Source: Poriferisphaera corsica
Lineage (GTDB): Bacteria; Planctomycetota; Phycisphaerae; Phycisphaerales; Phycisphaeraceae
Direction of reading: 5' to 3'
NCBI RefSeq assembly: GCF_007747445.1
Contig: NZ_CP036425.1
Location: 4,014,175 to 4,078,174 of the forward strand
Length of the DNA stretch: 64,000 bases
Part shown: in pieces, positions 1-8,075 of the stretch
Position numbering within the stretch: position 1 is the first letter of the stretch
How the letters are laid out: each line of letters starts with the position of its first letter
Notes under the pieces: model-generated
What the model saw: only the letters and a program-made list of their open reading frames with translations
Database searches by the model: none
Told to the model about the DNA's origin: nothing
Made by a program: the position numbers and the translations under genes

Positions 1-563
1 TGAATTTAGGCGAAGACAACACGTTAACCGTGAATGACTTTTATACAGAAAGTTTTAATGAAGATCATTCGTGGGTGACAAACAATAACGGGGCTTCGGA
101 TTATTACAGTGCTTTTGCTGAGCCGGTGCTGACGTTCACATTTGACGAAGCGCAGGATATCAACCAGATTGCGGTATGGGGATATGCGGTTGAGAATACT
201 TTAGCCAACGGTATTGGTAACTCGGCACGTACAGGTACGGTTGAATTTTCAACGGACGGCATTAACTATGGTGATGCGATTGCGTTCAACGTTGACTTGA
301 CTTTTCAGGGTGATGGAGCCACGGTTACAGAATTTGACACACAGAATGGTGTGGTCGCGGCAAGGATTACGTTCACCGACAACTATGCGAACCTGAACGG
401 TGGTGACCGTGTTGGTGCAAACCTGGTTGCGTTTAATACGGTTGATGATCCTGCGATTGCCGTGCCGACGCCGACGGCGGCGAGCTTGGCGCTGGCGGGT
501 TTGGCGGCGATGTTCTGTGTGAGAAAACGTCGTGTGTATGCACCAATGCGTGTGCGATCGTAG
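1..563 (+). CDS. PEP-CTERM-type surface protein, C-terminal part (partial)
   Basis: The reading frame is already open at the left edge of the window (no stop from base 3 onward), so this is the 3' end of a longer gene. The visible part reads like one beta-sandwich of the galactose-binding or discoidin type: an FTFDEAQDINQIAVWGY strand block, a FSTDGINYG block and a closing ARITFTDNYA block. It ends with a VPTPTAASLALAGL hydrophobic stretch and a CVRKRR basic tail. This matches the planctomycete variant of the PEP-CTERM sorting signal (Pro-rich motif, single membrane helix, Arg-rich end), which implies export and processing by an exosortase-type system. The basic tail is followed by about ten extra residues, which is longer than usual. 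Ligand and function are unknown. Confidence 0.75.
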   Translation, partial: NLGEDNTLTVNDFYTESFNEDHSWVTNNNGASDYYSAFAEPVLTFTFDEAQDINQIAVWGYAVENTLANGIGNSARTGTVEFSTDGINYGDAIAFNVDLTFQGDGATVTEFDTQNGVVAARITFTDNYANLNGGDRVGANLVAFNTVDDPAIAVPTPTAASLALAGLAAMFCVRKRRVYAPMRVRS

Positions 564-589
564 GGATTAAAATTAAAAACGAATAATTA

Positions 590-622
590 AACGCTGTACT
601 GAAAGGTGCGGCGTTTTTTTTA
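590..622 (+). terminator. Rho-independent terminator of the PEP-CTERM gene
   Basis: A 10-bp stem (AACGCTGTAC pairing with GTGCGGCGTT, including G-T wobbles) with the loop TGAAAG is followed by a T-run. It starts 27 bases after the stop codon. Confidence 0.85.
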
Positions 623-724
623 TGAGGGGGGGGGGAGATGGGGATGCTAAGACCGGTGGGCTGTCAGCCTGCGGCTACTTGAGTTGTAGGTGATAGGTAT
701 CAGGTTTCAATTTGATGACGGCAT

Positions 725-752
725 GGCGCGCCGCGAAGTGTCGCGGCGGCTA
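725..752 (+). repeat. Repeat A, copy 1 (28-nt palindrome)
   Basis: The core is GCCGCGA, loop AGTG, TCGCGGC. All 28 bases are identical to 32633-32660, and near-copies lie at 33523-33550 and 35668-35695. All copies are intergenic. Confidence 0.85.
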
Positions 753-803
753 TTGGGGGGGGGGTATTTTTGAGAGGATGAGAGGCGATTGATTGAGGTT
801 GTT

Positions 804-838
804 TCAGACACCCCGCCACCGGTGGTGGCGGGCTTGAA
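804..838 (+). repeat. Repeat B, copy 1 (GACACC, 21-nt palindrome, GGCTTG)
   Basis: CCCGCCACC, loop GGT, GGTGGCGGG (812-832) is preceded by GACAC and followed by GCTTG. The same framing surrounds the palindromes at 3550-3570, 6754-6774, 33389-33409, 33609-33637 and 35742-35762, and inverted at 59593-59613. It lies 60 nt after repeat A, as in the 33.5 and 35.7 kb copies. Confidence 0.85.
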
Positions 839-929
839 AAAAAATGAGGGGGAAAGGGAGGAAAAAAGGGGGGGGGGGAAGAGGGGGGAGGAGCGATTTG
901 TGTGAGTGGTTGGCGAAGCGGGATGCATT

Positions 930-935
930 TATAAT
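930..935 (+). promoter_or_regulatory. TATAAT box abutting the aguB start (candidate leaderless promoter)
   Basis: A perfect TATAAT is followed by six bases (TGGGGG) and then the ATG at 942. A transcript started about seven bases after the box would begin at the start codon. No good -35 element at standard spacing is visible. Confidence 0.45.
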
Positions 936-941
936 TGGGGG

Positions 942-1853
942 ATGACTGAAGCAAAGAATCAATCATGTGTGAAGGTGGGGCTGCTGCAGTATGCGATGGG
1001 TGAGGTGTGTGATCGGGATGGGGTACTGGAAAAAGTGTGTGGGATGATTCGGGAAGCGGCGGGGATGGGAGCAGAGGTGGTGGTGTTGCCGGAGCTGTGC
1101 TTGTGGCCGTACTTTTGCCGAGAGCAAGATCCGCAATATTTTGATTGGGCTGAAGAAGTGCCGGGGGCAACGACGAAGGTGCTGCAGGGGTTGGCGGATG
1201 AGCTTGGGGTGGTGATCCATGTGGCAGTGTTTGAGAAAAGAGCAGCGGGGCTGTATCACAATACATCGGTGACGTTGGAGCCGGGAGGTAGGGAGTTACA
1301 ACTGTATCGGAAGATGCATATCCCGCATGATCCGTCGTTTGAGGAGAAGTATTACTTCACGCCGGGGGGTGAGGGAGAAGGTGAGCAAGAATCGTTTGTC
1401 GTACATAAGGCATCTAATTTAAAGATAGGCCCGCTTATCTGTTGGGATCAATGGTACCCGGAGGCGGCGAGGATTGTGGCGATGAAGGGGGCGGAGCTAT
1501 TGGTGTATCCGACGGCGATTGGGTATTTGGATGGCGAGCGTGCGGCGGATCAGAAGGCACAGCGTGAGGCGTGGATGACGATGCAGAAGTCGCATGCGAT
1601 TGCGAATAATGTGTATGTGGCGGGATGCAATCGTGTGGGGAGAGAGGGTGAATTGGTATTTTGGGGAAGTTCGTTTGTGGTCGGGCCTGACGGGGTGGTG
1701 ATTGGGGAGATGGGTGAAGAGGAGGAGGGTGTGTTGATTGTGGAGGTAGATAAGGGGAAGATTGAGGAGCAGAGGCGATGGTGGCCGTTCTTTCGGGATC
1801 GGCGTGTGGATCAATATCAAACGATCTTGAAGCGGTGGGCCGATGAGAAGTGA
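942..1853 (+). CDS. aguB: N-carbamoylputrescine amidase
   Basis: Nitrilase-superfamily C-N hydrolase predicted to convert N-carbamoylputrescine to putrescine, ammonia and CO2, the last step of the agmatine route from arginine. With the ATG at 942 the protein has 303 residues, normal for AguB. The catalytic triad is visible as Glu51 (VVVLPELCLWPYFC), Lys124 (LYRKMHIP) and Cys167 (GPLICWDQWYPEAAR), and the EEKYYFTPG block is typical of the AguB branch. The upstream in-frame start at 906 would add a tail not expected in the family. The agmatine deiminase gene follows after one small gene, which supports the assignment. It is probably cytoplasmic, with no signal peptide. Confidence 0.9.
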   Translation: MTEAKNQSCVKVGLLQYAMGEVCDRDGVLEKVCGMIREAAGMGAEVVVLPELCLWPYFCREQDPQYFDWAEEVPGATTKVLQGLADELGVVIHVAVFEKRAAGLYHNTSVTLEPGGRELQLYRKMHIPHDPSFEEKYYFTPGGEGEGEQESFVVHKASNLKIGPLICWDQWYPEAARIVAMKGAELLVYPTAIGYLDGERAADQKAQREAWMTMQKSHAIANNVYVAGCNRVGREGELVFWGSSFVVGPDGVVIGEMGEEEEGVLIVEVDKGKIEEQRRWWPFFRDRRVDQYQTILKRWADEK

Positions 1854-1986
1854 GGTGGATCGGGAGGAAATGAGGGAATATGGGGAAAATGGGGCGATTG
1901 TGTGGCTGGGAGAGGGACGATTTACAGCGGGAGAGGGTGTGAGTGTTGTCCGGATAACATGAGTTTAGATGTTGAGATATAATGGT

Positions 1987-2382
1987 ATGGATACTTTGCA
2001 ATATGCTTTGTGGTATGTTTTTGTCGCGTTTGTTTTGTGGCGAGCGTACGTGATCTGGAACCGTGGCGGGAAGGGGTTTGCTACGGCAATGTTGGTTTTG
2101 GCGGCGTTTGTGCTGTACGAGGCGAACAGGAATTATTTCAGTGTTGATGATGCTGGGGGCCGGGAAGGTGAGGCTGTACAGGTTGATGAGGGACGGGAGA
2201 ACGGTGAAGAGGTTGATCATAGTGAGCAGTTTATGTCTGCGCCGGAGGAGCGCGGGTTGCCTCGGATGAGTCCGAACGACCCGAATGCACCGACGCCGAG
2301 GCTAAACGATCCAAATGCGCCGGATATCAATCCGAATGCGCCGGGGTTGCCGCGAGCAAAACCGAATGCAGACACGCGTTGA
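1987..2382 (+). CDS. Small membrane protein with Asn-Pro-rich tail
   Basis: This 131-residue protein belongs to no family I recognise. It starts with a hydrophobic helix (ALWYVFVAFVLWRAYVIW), a short basic turn, and a second helix (FATAMLVLAAFVLYEA). An acidic linker follows, then a tail repeating DPNAP/NPNAP units four times. Such tails are typical of disordered envelope proteins. I prefer ATG 1987, which stands three bases after a TATAAT box (1978-1983); ATG 1969 in the same frame lies upstream of that box. It sits between aguB and aguA on the same strand, so it is probably co-transcribed with at least aguA. A link to polyamine metabolism is inferred from position only. Confidence 0.6.
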   Translation: MDTLQYALWYVFVAFVLWRAYVIWNRGGKGFATAMLVLAAFVLYEANRNYFSVDDAGGREGEAVQVDEGRENGEEVDHSEQFMSAPEERGLPRMSPNDPNAPTPRLNDPNAPDINPNAPGLPRAKPNADTR

Positions 2383-2422
2383 TAGCGGGTGTCGAATCAA
2401 CCTATAGAGAGAGAAGTGAACG

Positions 2423-3496
2423 ATGCCGTTAAAAGGAGCGATTGCGGGGAAACATCCGAAAATTGAAGGATTTCAATCGTTGGTGGTGATGGGTCGTAGC
2501 GCGCGAGAGATGGGTTATCGCTTGCCTGCGGAGTTTGAGCGACAAAGAGCGGTGCTGCTCACGAGGTTGCATAACGGGGAGACGTGGCCGGGAGGGAGTT
2601 TAGAGAAGGCGCAAGAGGAATTTGAGTATTTCGCGGAAACCGTTGCGAAGTACACACGGGTTCGGTTTGTTGATGAATTGGGATTTGAGACGACGGATTC
2701 TTGGATTAGGGATTACGGGCCGATCTCGATGAAGCGGTGTGATGGGCGCGAGTCTAACCAGCGATTAGCTGGGCAAGGGTTGATGTATCAGGATTTTGTG
2801 TTTGATGGCTGGGGAGCGAAGTATGATGAGAAGACGGCGGATGATTTGATTCCGCAACAGTTTGGGTTGATGGATGGCGTGCCGATGAAGGTGCATGATG
2901 TGATTTTGGAGGGCGGGTCGATTGAAGTGAATGGGAAGGGGATGCTGCTGACGACGGAGCAGTGTTTGCTTAATGAGAATCGCAATGCGGGGATGAATCG
3001 ACGTGAGTTGGAGGGGTATTTGTGTGAGCATTTGAATGTGGATGATGTGGTTTGGTTGCCGGGCGGGATTACGGGGGATGATACGGATGGGCATGTTGAC
3101 GATATTGCACGATTCGTGTCGGAAGACGTGGTCGTTGCGGTAACGGCGGAGAAGGGGCATGCGGATTATGAGGTTTTGCAGGCGAATAAGTGTGTGTTAG
3201 AGGGGAAAGGGCTGGAGGTAGTGGAATTGCCGATGCCTGAGGTGATGACGCATGAGTTTCCGTCTGGGCAACCGTACGATCAGGCGGGGAAACAGGTTTT
3301 GCCAGCATCGTATGCGAATTTTTTGATAACGAATGGTGCAATTATGGTGCCGATGTTTGGGCAGAAAATGGATGAGGTTGCGCTGCGTGTGATTGAAAAG
3401 GCGGCTCCTAACTATGTGATAGAACCTGTGCCGGCGAAGCATTTGATTGTTGGGATGGGATCCTTGCATTGCTTATCGATGCAGGTGCCGTGGTAA
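2423..3496 (+). CDS. aguA: Agmatine deiminase (peptidylarginine-deiminase family)
   Basis: Predicted to hydrolyse agmatine to N-carbamoylputrescine and ammonia, the substrate made for AguB encoded just upstream. The 357-residue length fits the family. Visible hallmarks are the N-terminal PAEFERQRAVLLTRLHN and TWPG blocks, the DSWIRDYGP motif, the EGGSIEVNG block, the LPGGITGDDTDGHVDDIARF block with the catalytic Asp/His, and the nucleophilic Cys350 near the C-terminus (GMGSLHCLSMQ). The start has a purine-rich GAGAGAAG ribosome site. A dispersed palindrome and a strong terminator follow. Together the two enzymes make putrescine; the arginine decarboxylase is not in this window. Confidence 0.92.
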   Translation: MPLKGAIAGKHPKIEGFQSLVVMGRSAREMGYRLPAEFERQRAVLLTRLHNGETWPGGSLEKAQEEFEYFAETVAKYTRVRFVDELGFETTDSWIRDYGPISMKRCDGRESNQRLAGQGLMYQDFVFDGWGAKYDEKTADDLIPQQFGLMDGVPMKVHDVILEGGSIEVNGKGMLLTTEQCLLNENRNAGMNRRELEGYLCEHLNVDDVVWLPGGITGDDTDGHVDDIARFVSEDVVVAVTAEKGHADYEVLQANKCVLEGKGLEVVELPMPEVMTHEFPSGQPYDQAGKQVLPASYANFLITNGAIMVPMFGQKMDEVALRVIEKAAPNYVIEPVPAKHLIVGMGSLHCLSMQVPW

Positions 3497-3540
3497 GTGA
3501 GTGGGGAGTTGGGGATCAAAGCGTGTGATTGAATTAGGTT

Positions 3541-3576
3541 GTAAGACACCCCACGACCGGCGGTCGTGGGCTTGTG
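3541..3576 (+). repeat. Repeat B, copy 2
   Basis: The perfect 21-nt palindrome CCCACGACC-GGC-GGTCGTGGG (3550-3570) is framed by GACACC and CTTG. The stem bases differ from copy 1 but remain paired, so the fold is conserved rather than the sequence. Confidence 0.85.
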
Positions 3577-3597
3577 AGATCAATCAAAAAGAAAGAG

Positions 3598-3629
3598 AAA
3601 GGCCATGATCGATGATCGTGGCCTTTTTT
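3598..3629 (+). terminator. Terminator after aguA
   Basis: A 13-bp stem with one wobble (AAAGGCCATGATC / GATCGTGGCCTTT), a GAT loop and six T's. It lies between convergent genes; the T-run favours the plus strand. Confidence 0.85.
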
Positions 3630-3662
3630 GATTTGCTTGTGTGGTGTGTGGGGGAGGAGGGA

Positions 3663-4139
3663 TTATTGACGGTAGTTCATGCGTGAGAGGATGCGCTGTT
3701 TATCGAGTTCGAAGCGGCATCCGAGACGGAAGGTATTGCGTAGCACTTTGACGCAGTAGAGGGGGAGAATGGGGAGGATGCCGGCACATTGACAGGTTGC
3801 GTGTGGGATTAGTGCGCGGAAATTCACCCATACCATTTCGTCTTCGCAGACTTGCCATTGCTGGTCGACGAGTAGGCCGAGACCGCCTTCGGAGATATCG
3901 ATGGCCCAGGCGCGTGAGACGGGTTTAAAGTCGGCGGGTTTGCCGTCTTTCATGATGCAGGTTCCGATTTCGACGGGAACCTGTAGTGAGACGCGATGGT
4001 GTTGTCGTTGATTCTCTTCTTGGCCGTATTGTTGATCACGGGCACAGGATATTACGCACATGACGGCGTCTTCGACGGTCATATGCGCCCCTAACTCTGT
4101 TGCTGGCATTTTGAATGCTCCCGATGGATAGCGAGACAC
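3663..4139 (-). CDS. PilZ-domain protein
   Basis: Predicted cyclic-di-GMP receptor. Both parts of the PilZ signature are present: RQHHR (RxxxR) at about residue 45 and DISEGG (D/NxSxxG) about 35 residues later, followed by beta-strand blocks ending in FRLGCRFE. Those residues form the c-di-GMP site in known PilZ domains. The protein has 158 residues if the first ATG is used; Met11 and Met20 are alternatives. There is no output domain, so it may act by protein-protein contact. The next minus-strand gene upstream is a paralogue with the same two motifs, 59 bases away, suggesting a tandem duplication and one operon. Confidence 0.75.
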   Translation of the reverse strand: MSRYPSGAFKMPATELGAHMTVEDAVMCVISCARDQQYGQEENQRQHHRVSLQVPVEIGTCIMKDGKPADFKPVSRAWAIDISEGGLGLLVDQQWQVCEDEMVWVNFRALIPHATCQCAGILPILPLYCVKVLRNTFRLGCRFELDKQRILSRMNYRQ

Positions 4140-4198
4140 AGGCGGGAGTCACGAACTGCTTACGATAAAAAAATGAAATTTGGTTATGAACAGATGGA

Positions 4199-4651
4199 TC
4201 AGCGGATGACGTGTTGCCATGCTTTATCGGGAATGCTGCTTATGTCTTTGACGAAGGCGCCGCCGACACGGTAGGTGTGGGGGAGGAGCTTCATGCAGTA
4301 AGCGATCCTGATGGGGAGGAGTTGCTGCTGTTCGGGTCGGTGTTCTTCGGGGATCATGGATCCGAGGTTGAGCCACATGATGACGTTGTGGGGGAGATCA
4401 TGCTCGAGGAGCATGCCAACGCCGGATGAGGAGATGTCGGTGATCCAAGCGTGGTAAAGGGGCTTGAAATCGACGGGGAGGTTATTGGGGTCGCGGTCGG
4501 CGATGCCGAGCTTCGCGGGGGCGTGGACGTTGTGCCTGTGATCGACACGTTGTGAGAGGTGGTGGGCACGGCCTTCGCGTTCGAGGCGTTGCATCAGGTA
4601 GAGGATCGTTTGATCGACGAACGTATTGTTTTTTGAACTGCTAAAAACCAT
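4199..4651 (-). CDS. PilZ-domain protein (paralogue)
   Basis: This second predicted c-di-GMP-binding PilZ protein shows RVDHR (RxxxR) and DISSSG (DxSxxG) and shares the flanking blocks DFKP..HAWITDIS and MIPE with its neighbour. The frame is open to a TTG at 4672; I chose the ATG at 4651, seven codons later, giving 150 residues. The N-terminal half is a predicted helix (QTILYLMQRLEREG) not seen in the neighbour. It probably heads a two-gene minus-strand operon. Targets are unknown; motility or exopolysaccharide are reasonable guesses because flagellar and polysaccharide genes occur elsewhere in the window. Confidence 0.72.
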   Translation of the reverse strand: MVFSSSKNNTFVDQTILYLMQRLEREGRAHHLSQRVDHRHNVHAPAKLGIADRDPNNLPVDFKPLYHAWITDISSSGVGMLLEHDLPHNVIMWLNLGSMIPEEHRPEQQQLLPIRIAYCMKLLPHTYRVGGAFVKDISSIPDKAWQHVIR

Positions 4652-4872
4652 ATCACTAATGGTATCGTCCAAAATGAGACATCAAGGTTATTGGTGGTTC
4701 AGAAATACCCTAAAAATGAGACAATCTTGTATGTTTGCTCCTTACAACCGGATTTTGAGGGGTCAAAAAGGTGGGTTATAAACAGGAAATCCCGAGGTAA
4801 CCTGCGTCCGAAGGGGATTATTGGGTGATGGGCGCTGGGGCGGATTGGGTGGTGAGGTGGTAAACTGAAGGG

Positions 4873-5751
4873 ATGGATATTGAATCTCAGCAGTTAATCG
4901 ATCGTTCAAGAGGACGGTTGCCGATTGTGATGGGCGTGTTGAATGTAACGCCGGACTCGTTTTCAGATGGGGGTTGTTACGTTGATGTGGACGAAGCGGC
5001 TAAGCATGCATTAGAGATGGCGCGGGCGGGTGCGGGTTTGATTGATGTGGGAGGAGAGTCGACACGTCCGGGCGCGGCGCGTGTGAGTGAGGGAGAGCAA
5101 ATAGTACGGGTGGTGCCGGTGATCGAGGCGGTGAGGCGGGAGCTGGATGCACATCATTTTGAAAAAGTGATGATCTCAGTTGATACAACGCGGTGTGATG
5201 TGGCGGCAGCGGCGCTCGATGCAGGCGCGGGGATGATTAATGACGTATCGGCGGGGACGGAGGATGAGGGAATTTTAGGGTTGGCCGGTGAACGTGGGGT
5301 GCGATTGTGCTTGATGCACATGAAGGGTGAGCCGGGGAATATGCAGAAGGACCCACGCTATGAGGATGTGACGGGTGAGGTACTGGTCTATCTAATGGAT
5401 AGGTCGAAGGCGGCTGAGGCAGCGGGGTGTCATAAAACTAACATATGGATAGATCCGGGGATTGGGTTTGGGAAGACGGCGGCGCATAACTTGAAGTTGC
5501 TCGCGGATCTGGATCGGTTTGTGGAGACAGGGTATGGGGTGCTACTTGGGACGTCACGGAAGTCGATGTTTTATGCGGTGTCGCCGAGCACGGCGAAGTT
5601 GCCTGAGAACCGAGAGTACGCGACGGCGGTCACTTCGGCTTTGGGTGTGGCGGCGGGCGTTGCGTGTATTCGCGTGCATGATGTGGCGGCGAATGCGCAG
5701 GCGATCGAGACGATGGGGGCTGTAATTGAAGCGGGTGAGGGGAACGTTTAG
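4873..5751 (+). CDS. folP: Dihydropteroate synthase
   Basis: Catalyses condensation of 6-hydroxymethyl-dihydropterin pyrophosphate with p-aminobenzoate in folate synthesis. The 292 residues cover the whole TIM barrel: MGVLNVTPDSFSDGG near the N-terminus, DVGGESTRPGA, ISVDTTR, INDVSAG, CLMHMKG, IDPGIGFGKT, LLGTSRKSMF and the final IRVHDV block. All are canonical DHPS substrate-binding motifs. It stands alone, with no other folate gene adjacent, and is convergent with the esterase gene, their stops being seven bases apart. Confidence 0.95.
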   Translation: MDIESQQLIDRSRGRLPIVMGVLNVTPDSFSDGGCYVDVDEAAKHALEMARAGAGLIDVGGESTRPGAARVSEGEQIVRVVPVIEAVRRELDAHHFEKVMISVDTTRCDVAAAALDAGAGMINDVSAGTEDEGILGLAGERGVRLCLMHMKGEPGNMQKDPRYEDVTGEVLVYLMDRSKAAEAAGCHKTNIWIDPGIGFGKTAAHNLKLLADLDRFVETGYGVLLGTSRKSMFYAVSPSTAKLPENREYATAVTSALGVAAGVACIRVHDVAANAQAIETMGAVIEAGEGNV

Positions 5752-5758
5752 GAATCCA

Positions 5759-6580
5759 TTAAGCGGTGGTTTGGATGGTGTCACGCTTGTGGTTATCGAT
5801 AAATTGTTTGATGGTGTTGAAGACGATGTCGTTAGGCTTGTGGGCTTCAAAGATGATGGTGTGGTGATCACGGTCTGGGACGGGGAGGAATTTGATCGGT
5901 TTTTCGGCTCGCTGACGATATGCGGCGAAGAGCGCGTTTTCTTGTTCACGGCATGGGATATCATTGACGCCGACGACGAGGAGGATTGGGACGTCGGTCT
6001 TGGCATGATGGAAGAGAGGGGCGAATTTGTCGGTGATGACGGTGTGGTTGTTGATGGATTGTTCGGTTTTGATTTGTTCGTGTGTGAGCATTTGACCTGA
6101 GACGGGGATGACAGCGGCGAGGTCTTCGGGTTTTAGGTTGTGGGGGGCGAGGTATTGTGGGTCGGTGGCGATCATGGTGATGAGGTATGCGCCGGCGGAG
6201 TGGCCGAGGAGGGTGATGTTTTGTGAGTTGCCGAGGTATCGGTGGATGTTGTTGAAGACCCAAGCGGTGATGGCGGCGACGTCATGGATGTAGGTAGGTG
6301 CGGTGATGCCGTCGGATGAGAGACGGTAGTCGGCGGTAATGACGGCGATGTTGTTGTTGAGTAGTGTTGTGGTGAGGTCGGGGTTGTCGTTACGTTGGCC
6401 TTCGATGAGGCCGCCGCCGTGGATGTAGATGACGGTTTGGCGGGTGCTGGCGTGTGTGTTTTCTATCCAAGATTGTGGCAGGAAGATATCGAGGACGCAG
6501 CGCTGTTGGATGAGTGGATTGGACTGTTCGGAGGCAGGGCGATAGTTGATGTTGGTGTGGGTTGGTGTGGGGAAAGGCAT
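5759..6580 (-). CDS. Alpha/beta-hydrolase, esterase of the HGGG type
   Basis: Predicted carboxylester hydrolase of 273 residues. The oxyanion-hole motif IYIHGGG, the nucleophile elbow GHSAGA, the acid residue in VVGVNDIP and the catalytic His in DRDHHT occur in the correct order and spacing. The shape fits the BD-FAE/kynurenine-formamidase-like group of hormone-sensitive-lipase relatives. No signal peptide is seen, so it is probably cytoplasmic. The substrate cannot be told from sequence; the polysaccharide theme of the window would suit removal of acetyl groups from sugars, but that is inference. Confidence 0.8.
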   Translation of the reverse strand: MPFPTPTHTNINYRPASEQSNPLIQQRCVLDIFLPQSWIENTHASTRQTVIYIHGGGLIEGQRNDNPDLTTTLLNNNIAVITADYRLSSDGITAPTYIHDVAAITAWVFNNIHRYLGNSQNITLLGHSAGAYLITMIATDPQYLAPHNLKPEDLAAVIPVSGQMLTHEQIKTEQSINNHTVITDKFAPLFHHAKTDVPILLVVGVNDIPCREQENALFAAYRQRAEKPIKFLPVPDRDHHTIIFEAHKPNDIVFNTIKQFIDNHKRDTIQTTA

Positions 6581-6747
6581 GATACACCTCGTGGGCAGGC
6601 AAAAAAATACTTAAGATGAGGGCATCATCATAGCGGAATTGGGTTGCAATCAAAGCGAAAAGAGTCACAGATATGGGCGATGTGTTGAGATCGGCGATTG
6701 AAGGTTGGGATGGGAAATCGGCGAAGTATATGGATCGTTTATGTTTC

Positions 6748-6780
6748 AAACACCCTACCACCAGCGGTGGCAGGCTTGAG
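6748..6780 (+). repeat. Repeat B, copy 3
   Basis: CCTACCACC-AGC-GGTGGCAGG (6754-6774) is framed by AAACAC and CTTGAG, with one mismatch in the stem. It lies alone in the gap between two minus-strand genes. Confidence 0.75.
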
Positions 6781-6835
6781 AAAAGCACATCAATTTTCGT
6801 GACAGTATGTATTCAATGAACAGGTTACTGAGGTT

Positions 6836-7750
6836 TTATTCTGTGACGGGTTTCTGGTCAGCATTTTGCTCTGGTTGTACGTGTTCTTTTTCTTGCTGCT
6901 CTTTGTAGGCTTCATAGTAAAAGGGAACGGGCTTTTGCTCGGTAGTTTGCTCGAGTGATTGCTGCTGGGTTGTGTTTAGTGGGGTGGGCTGAATTTGCAG
7001 TGGCTGAATAGGCGAGGAAGAAGGAGGGATAGGTGCTGCGTTTTGCGGGGTTGGTTGTTGTTGCGAGAAGGGGATGGAGTTTTGGTTATATGCGGATTCA
7101 GTGTTGGTGCGTTGACCGGTGAGGAGGCCTTCACGAGCGGGGAGTTCTTGTGTGAAGAGTGTTTGGGGATTGCGATCGATGACGAGGTTGCGGTAGGCGC
7201 CGAAATTAGCGGTGGGTGTGGAGATTGGGCGTGGTGTATTTTCGGGTTGACTGGTGACGAGTGGTGAGAGGTAAAGTTGGGGGTTACCAACGGTTTGGGG
7301 GTTGATGTAGTTGCCGCGTTCGTTGGCGATGAAGGAGTCGGGCTGAGAGTATCGCGAGGCGAGGCCGGAGGCGTCGAGATTGGTGAAGCCGGTGCCGAGC
7401 ATGCGGAAGTCGTTGACACCGAGGCCGCCGGTGACGCCGGGGATGCCGAAGAGTTGGTTGCGGTTGTAGAGGATGCCGCCGCTACCTCCCGCGGAAGAGC
7501 CGTAAGCGTTACCACCTGAGACACGCTGGTTGGCGTAGAGGCCTGCGGAGGCGGGGCCGCCGCCTTCGATGCGTTGACCGGTCGATGGGGCGTAGCTACC
7601 AGGCGCGTAAACGCTTGGATTGTACTGTGCGGGGTTGGCAGTTCCACCGGGGCCGGCTGCGTTGCCCGCGGGGAGTTGGGCCTGGAGTTGGGGTGCAACA
7701 ACGAGAGAGAGTATCGATGTGGCGGCAAAGATGGTTACGCGATGATTCAT
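6836..7750 (-). CDS. Secreted Gly/Pro/Gln-rich protein of unknown function
   Basis: No family recognised. The 304-residue product starts with a signal peptide (basic start, hydrophobic FAATSILSLVVA, cleavage after AQA-like residues). A low-complexity Gly/Ala/Tyr region follows, then a central stretch mentioning FRMLGTGFTNLDASGLASRY, and a Gln/Pro-rich C-terminus ending in a charged EQQEKEHVQPEQ tail. The ATG at 7750 has an AGGTG ribosome site; an in-frame start three codons upstream is less likely. The composition suggests a disordered periplasmic or surface protein. Confidence 0.65.
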   Translation of the reverse strand: MNHRVTIFAATSILSLVVAPQLQAQLPAGNAAGPGGTANPAQYNPSVYAPGSYAPSTGQRIEGGGPASAGLYANQRVSGGNAYGSSAGGSGGILYNRNQLFGIPGVTGGLGVNDFRMLGTGFTNLDASGLASRYSQPDSFIANERGNYINPQTVGNPQLYLSPLVTSQPENTPRPISTPTANFGAYRNLVIDRNPQTLFTQELPAREGLLTGQRTNTESAYNQNSIPFSQQQPTPQNAAPIPPSSSPIQPLQIQPTPLNTTQQQSLEQTTEQKPVPFYYEAYKEQQEKEHVQPEQNADQKPVTE

Positions 7751-8075
7751 ATCAAGCACCTATCTGATCGTTAGACTGTAATGAATGTACGTATAGCTCG
7801 CGGGATGGGCTGTGAGGAATGATAGGCAGGCAGAGAAGGGATATTCAGGGGATGTGTATTTATAACAAAGTACGACGGCAAATAGGCATCATTTCCTGAG
7901 TATACGAGGTGATTACCCTATTTTTTATGGTTGTTATGGGATGATGCGAAAAAGTGATTGCTCTGGAAAAACGAAGCCATACACTGGCGAATGTCGTGTT
8001 GTTGCGATTGTATTTGTTGCGGATTGGTGATGGGGAGGAGGAGGGGGGGGAAGCAAAACGTCTGGGAGCAAGTTG
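7751..8075. other. Divergent intergenic region without a recognisable gene
   Basis: This must hold the promoters of the flanking divergent genes. A G-tract lies at 8043-8050, just before the heparinase ribosome site. No repeat of the window families is present and I see no RNA gene. Confidence 0.5.

Larger units (their letters stand above)
564..941. other. Intergenic region with G-tracts and two palindromic repeats
   Basis: After the terminator I see no gene. The stretch carries G-runs at 626-635, 755-764 and 868-878, one copy of the 28-nt palindrome (725-752) and one copy of the 21-nt palindrome (812-832). Long open frames on the minus strand here are Pro/Ser-rich artefacts of the G-rich plus strand. 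Confidence 0.7.

Noticed and set aside
700-1266. Long minus-strand open frames rich in Pro, Ser and His
   Set aside because: They are antisense shadows of G-rich aguB and its leader: low-complexity composition, no ribosome site, no family. The same holds for similar frames opposite mraY, the sulfatase and the WbaP-type gene.
4211-4429. Small plus-strand frame opposite the second PilZ gene
   Set aside because: It is antisense to a well-supported PilZ gene and has no ribosome site.
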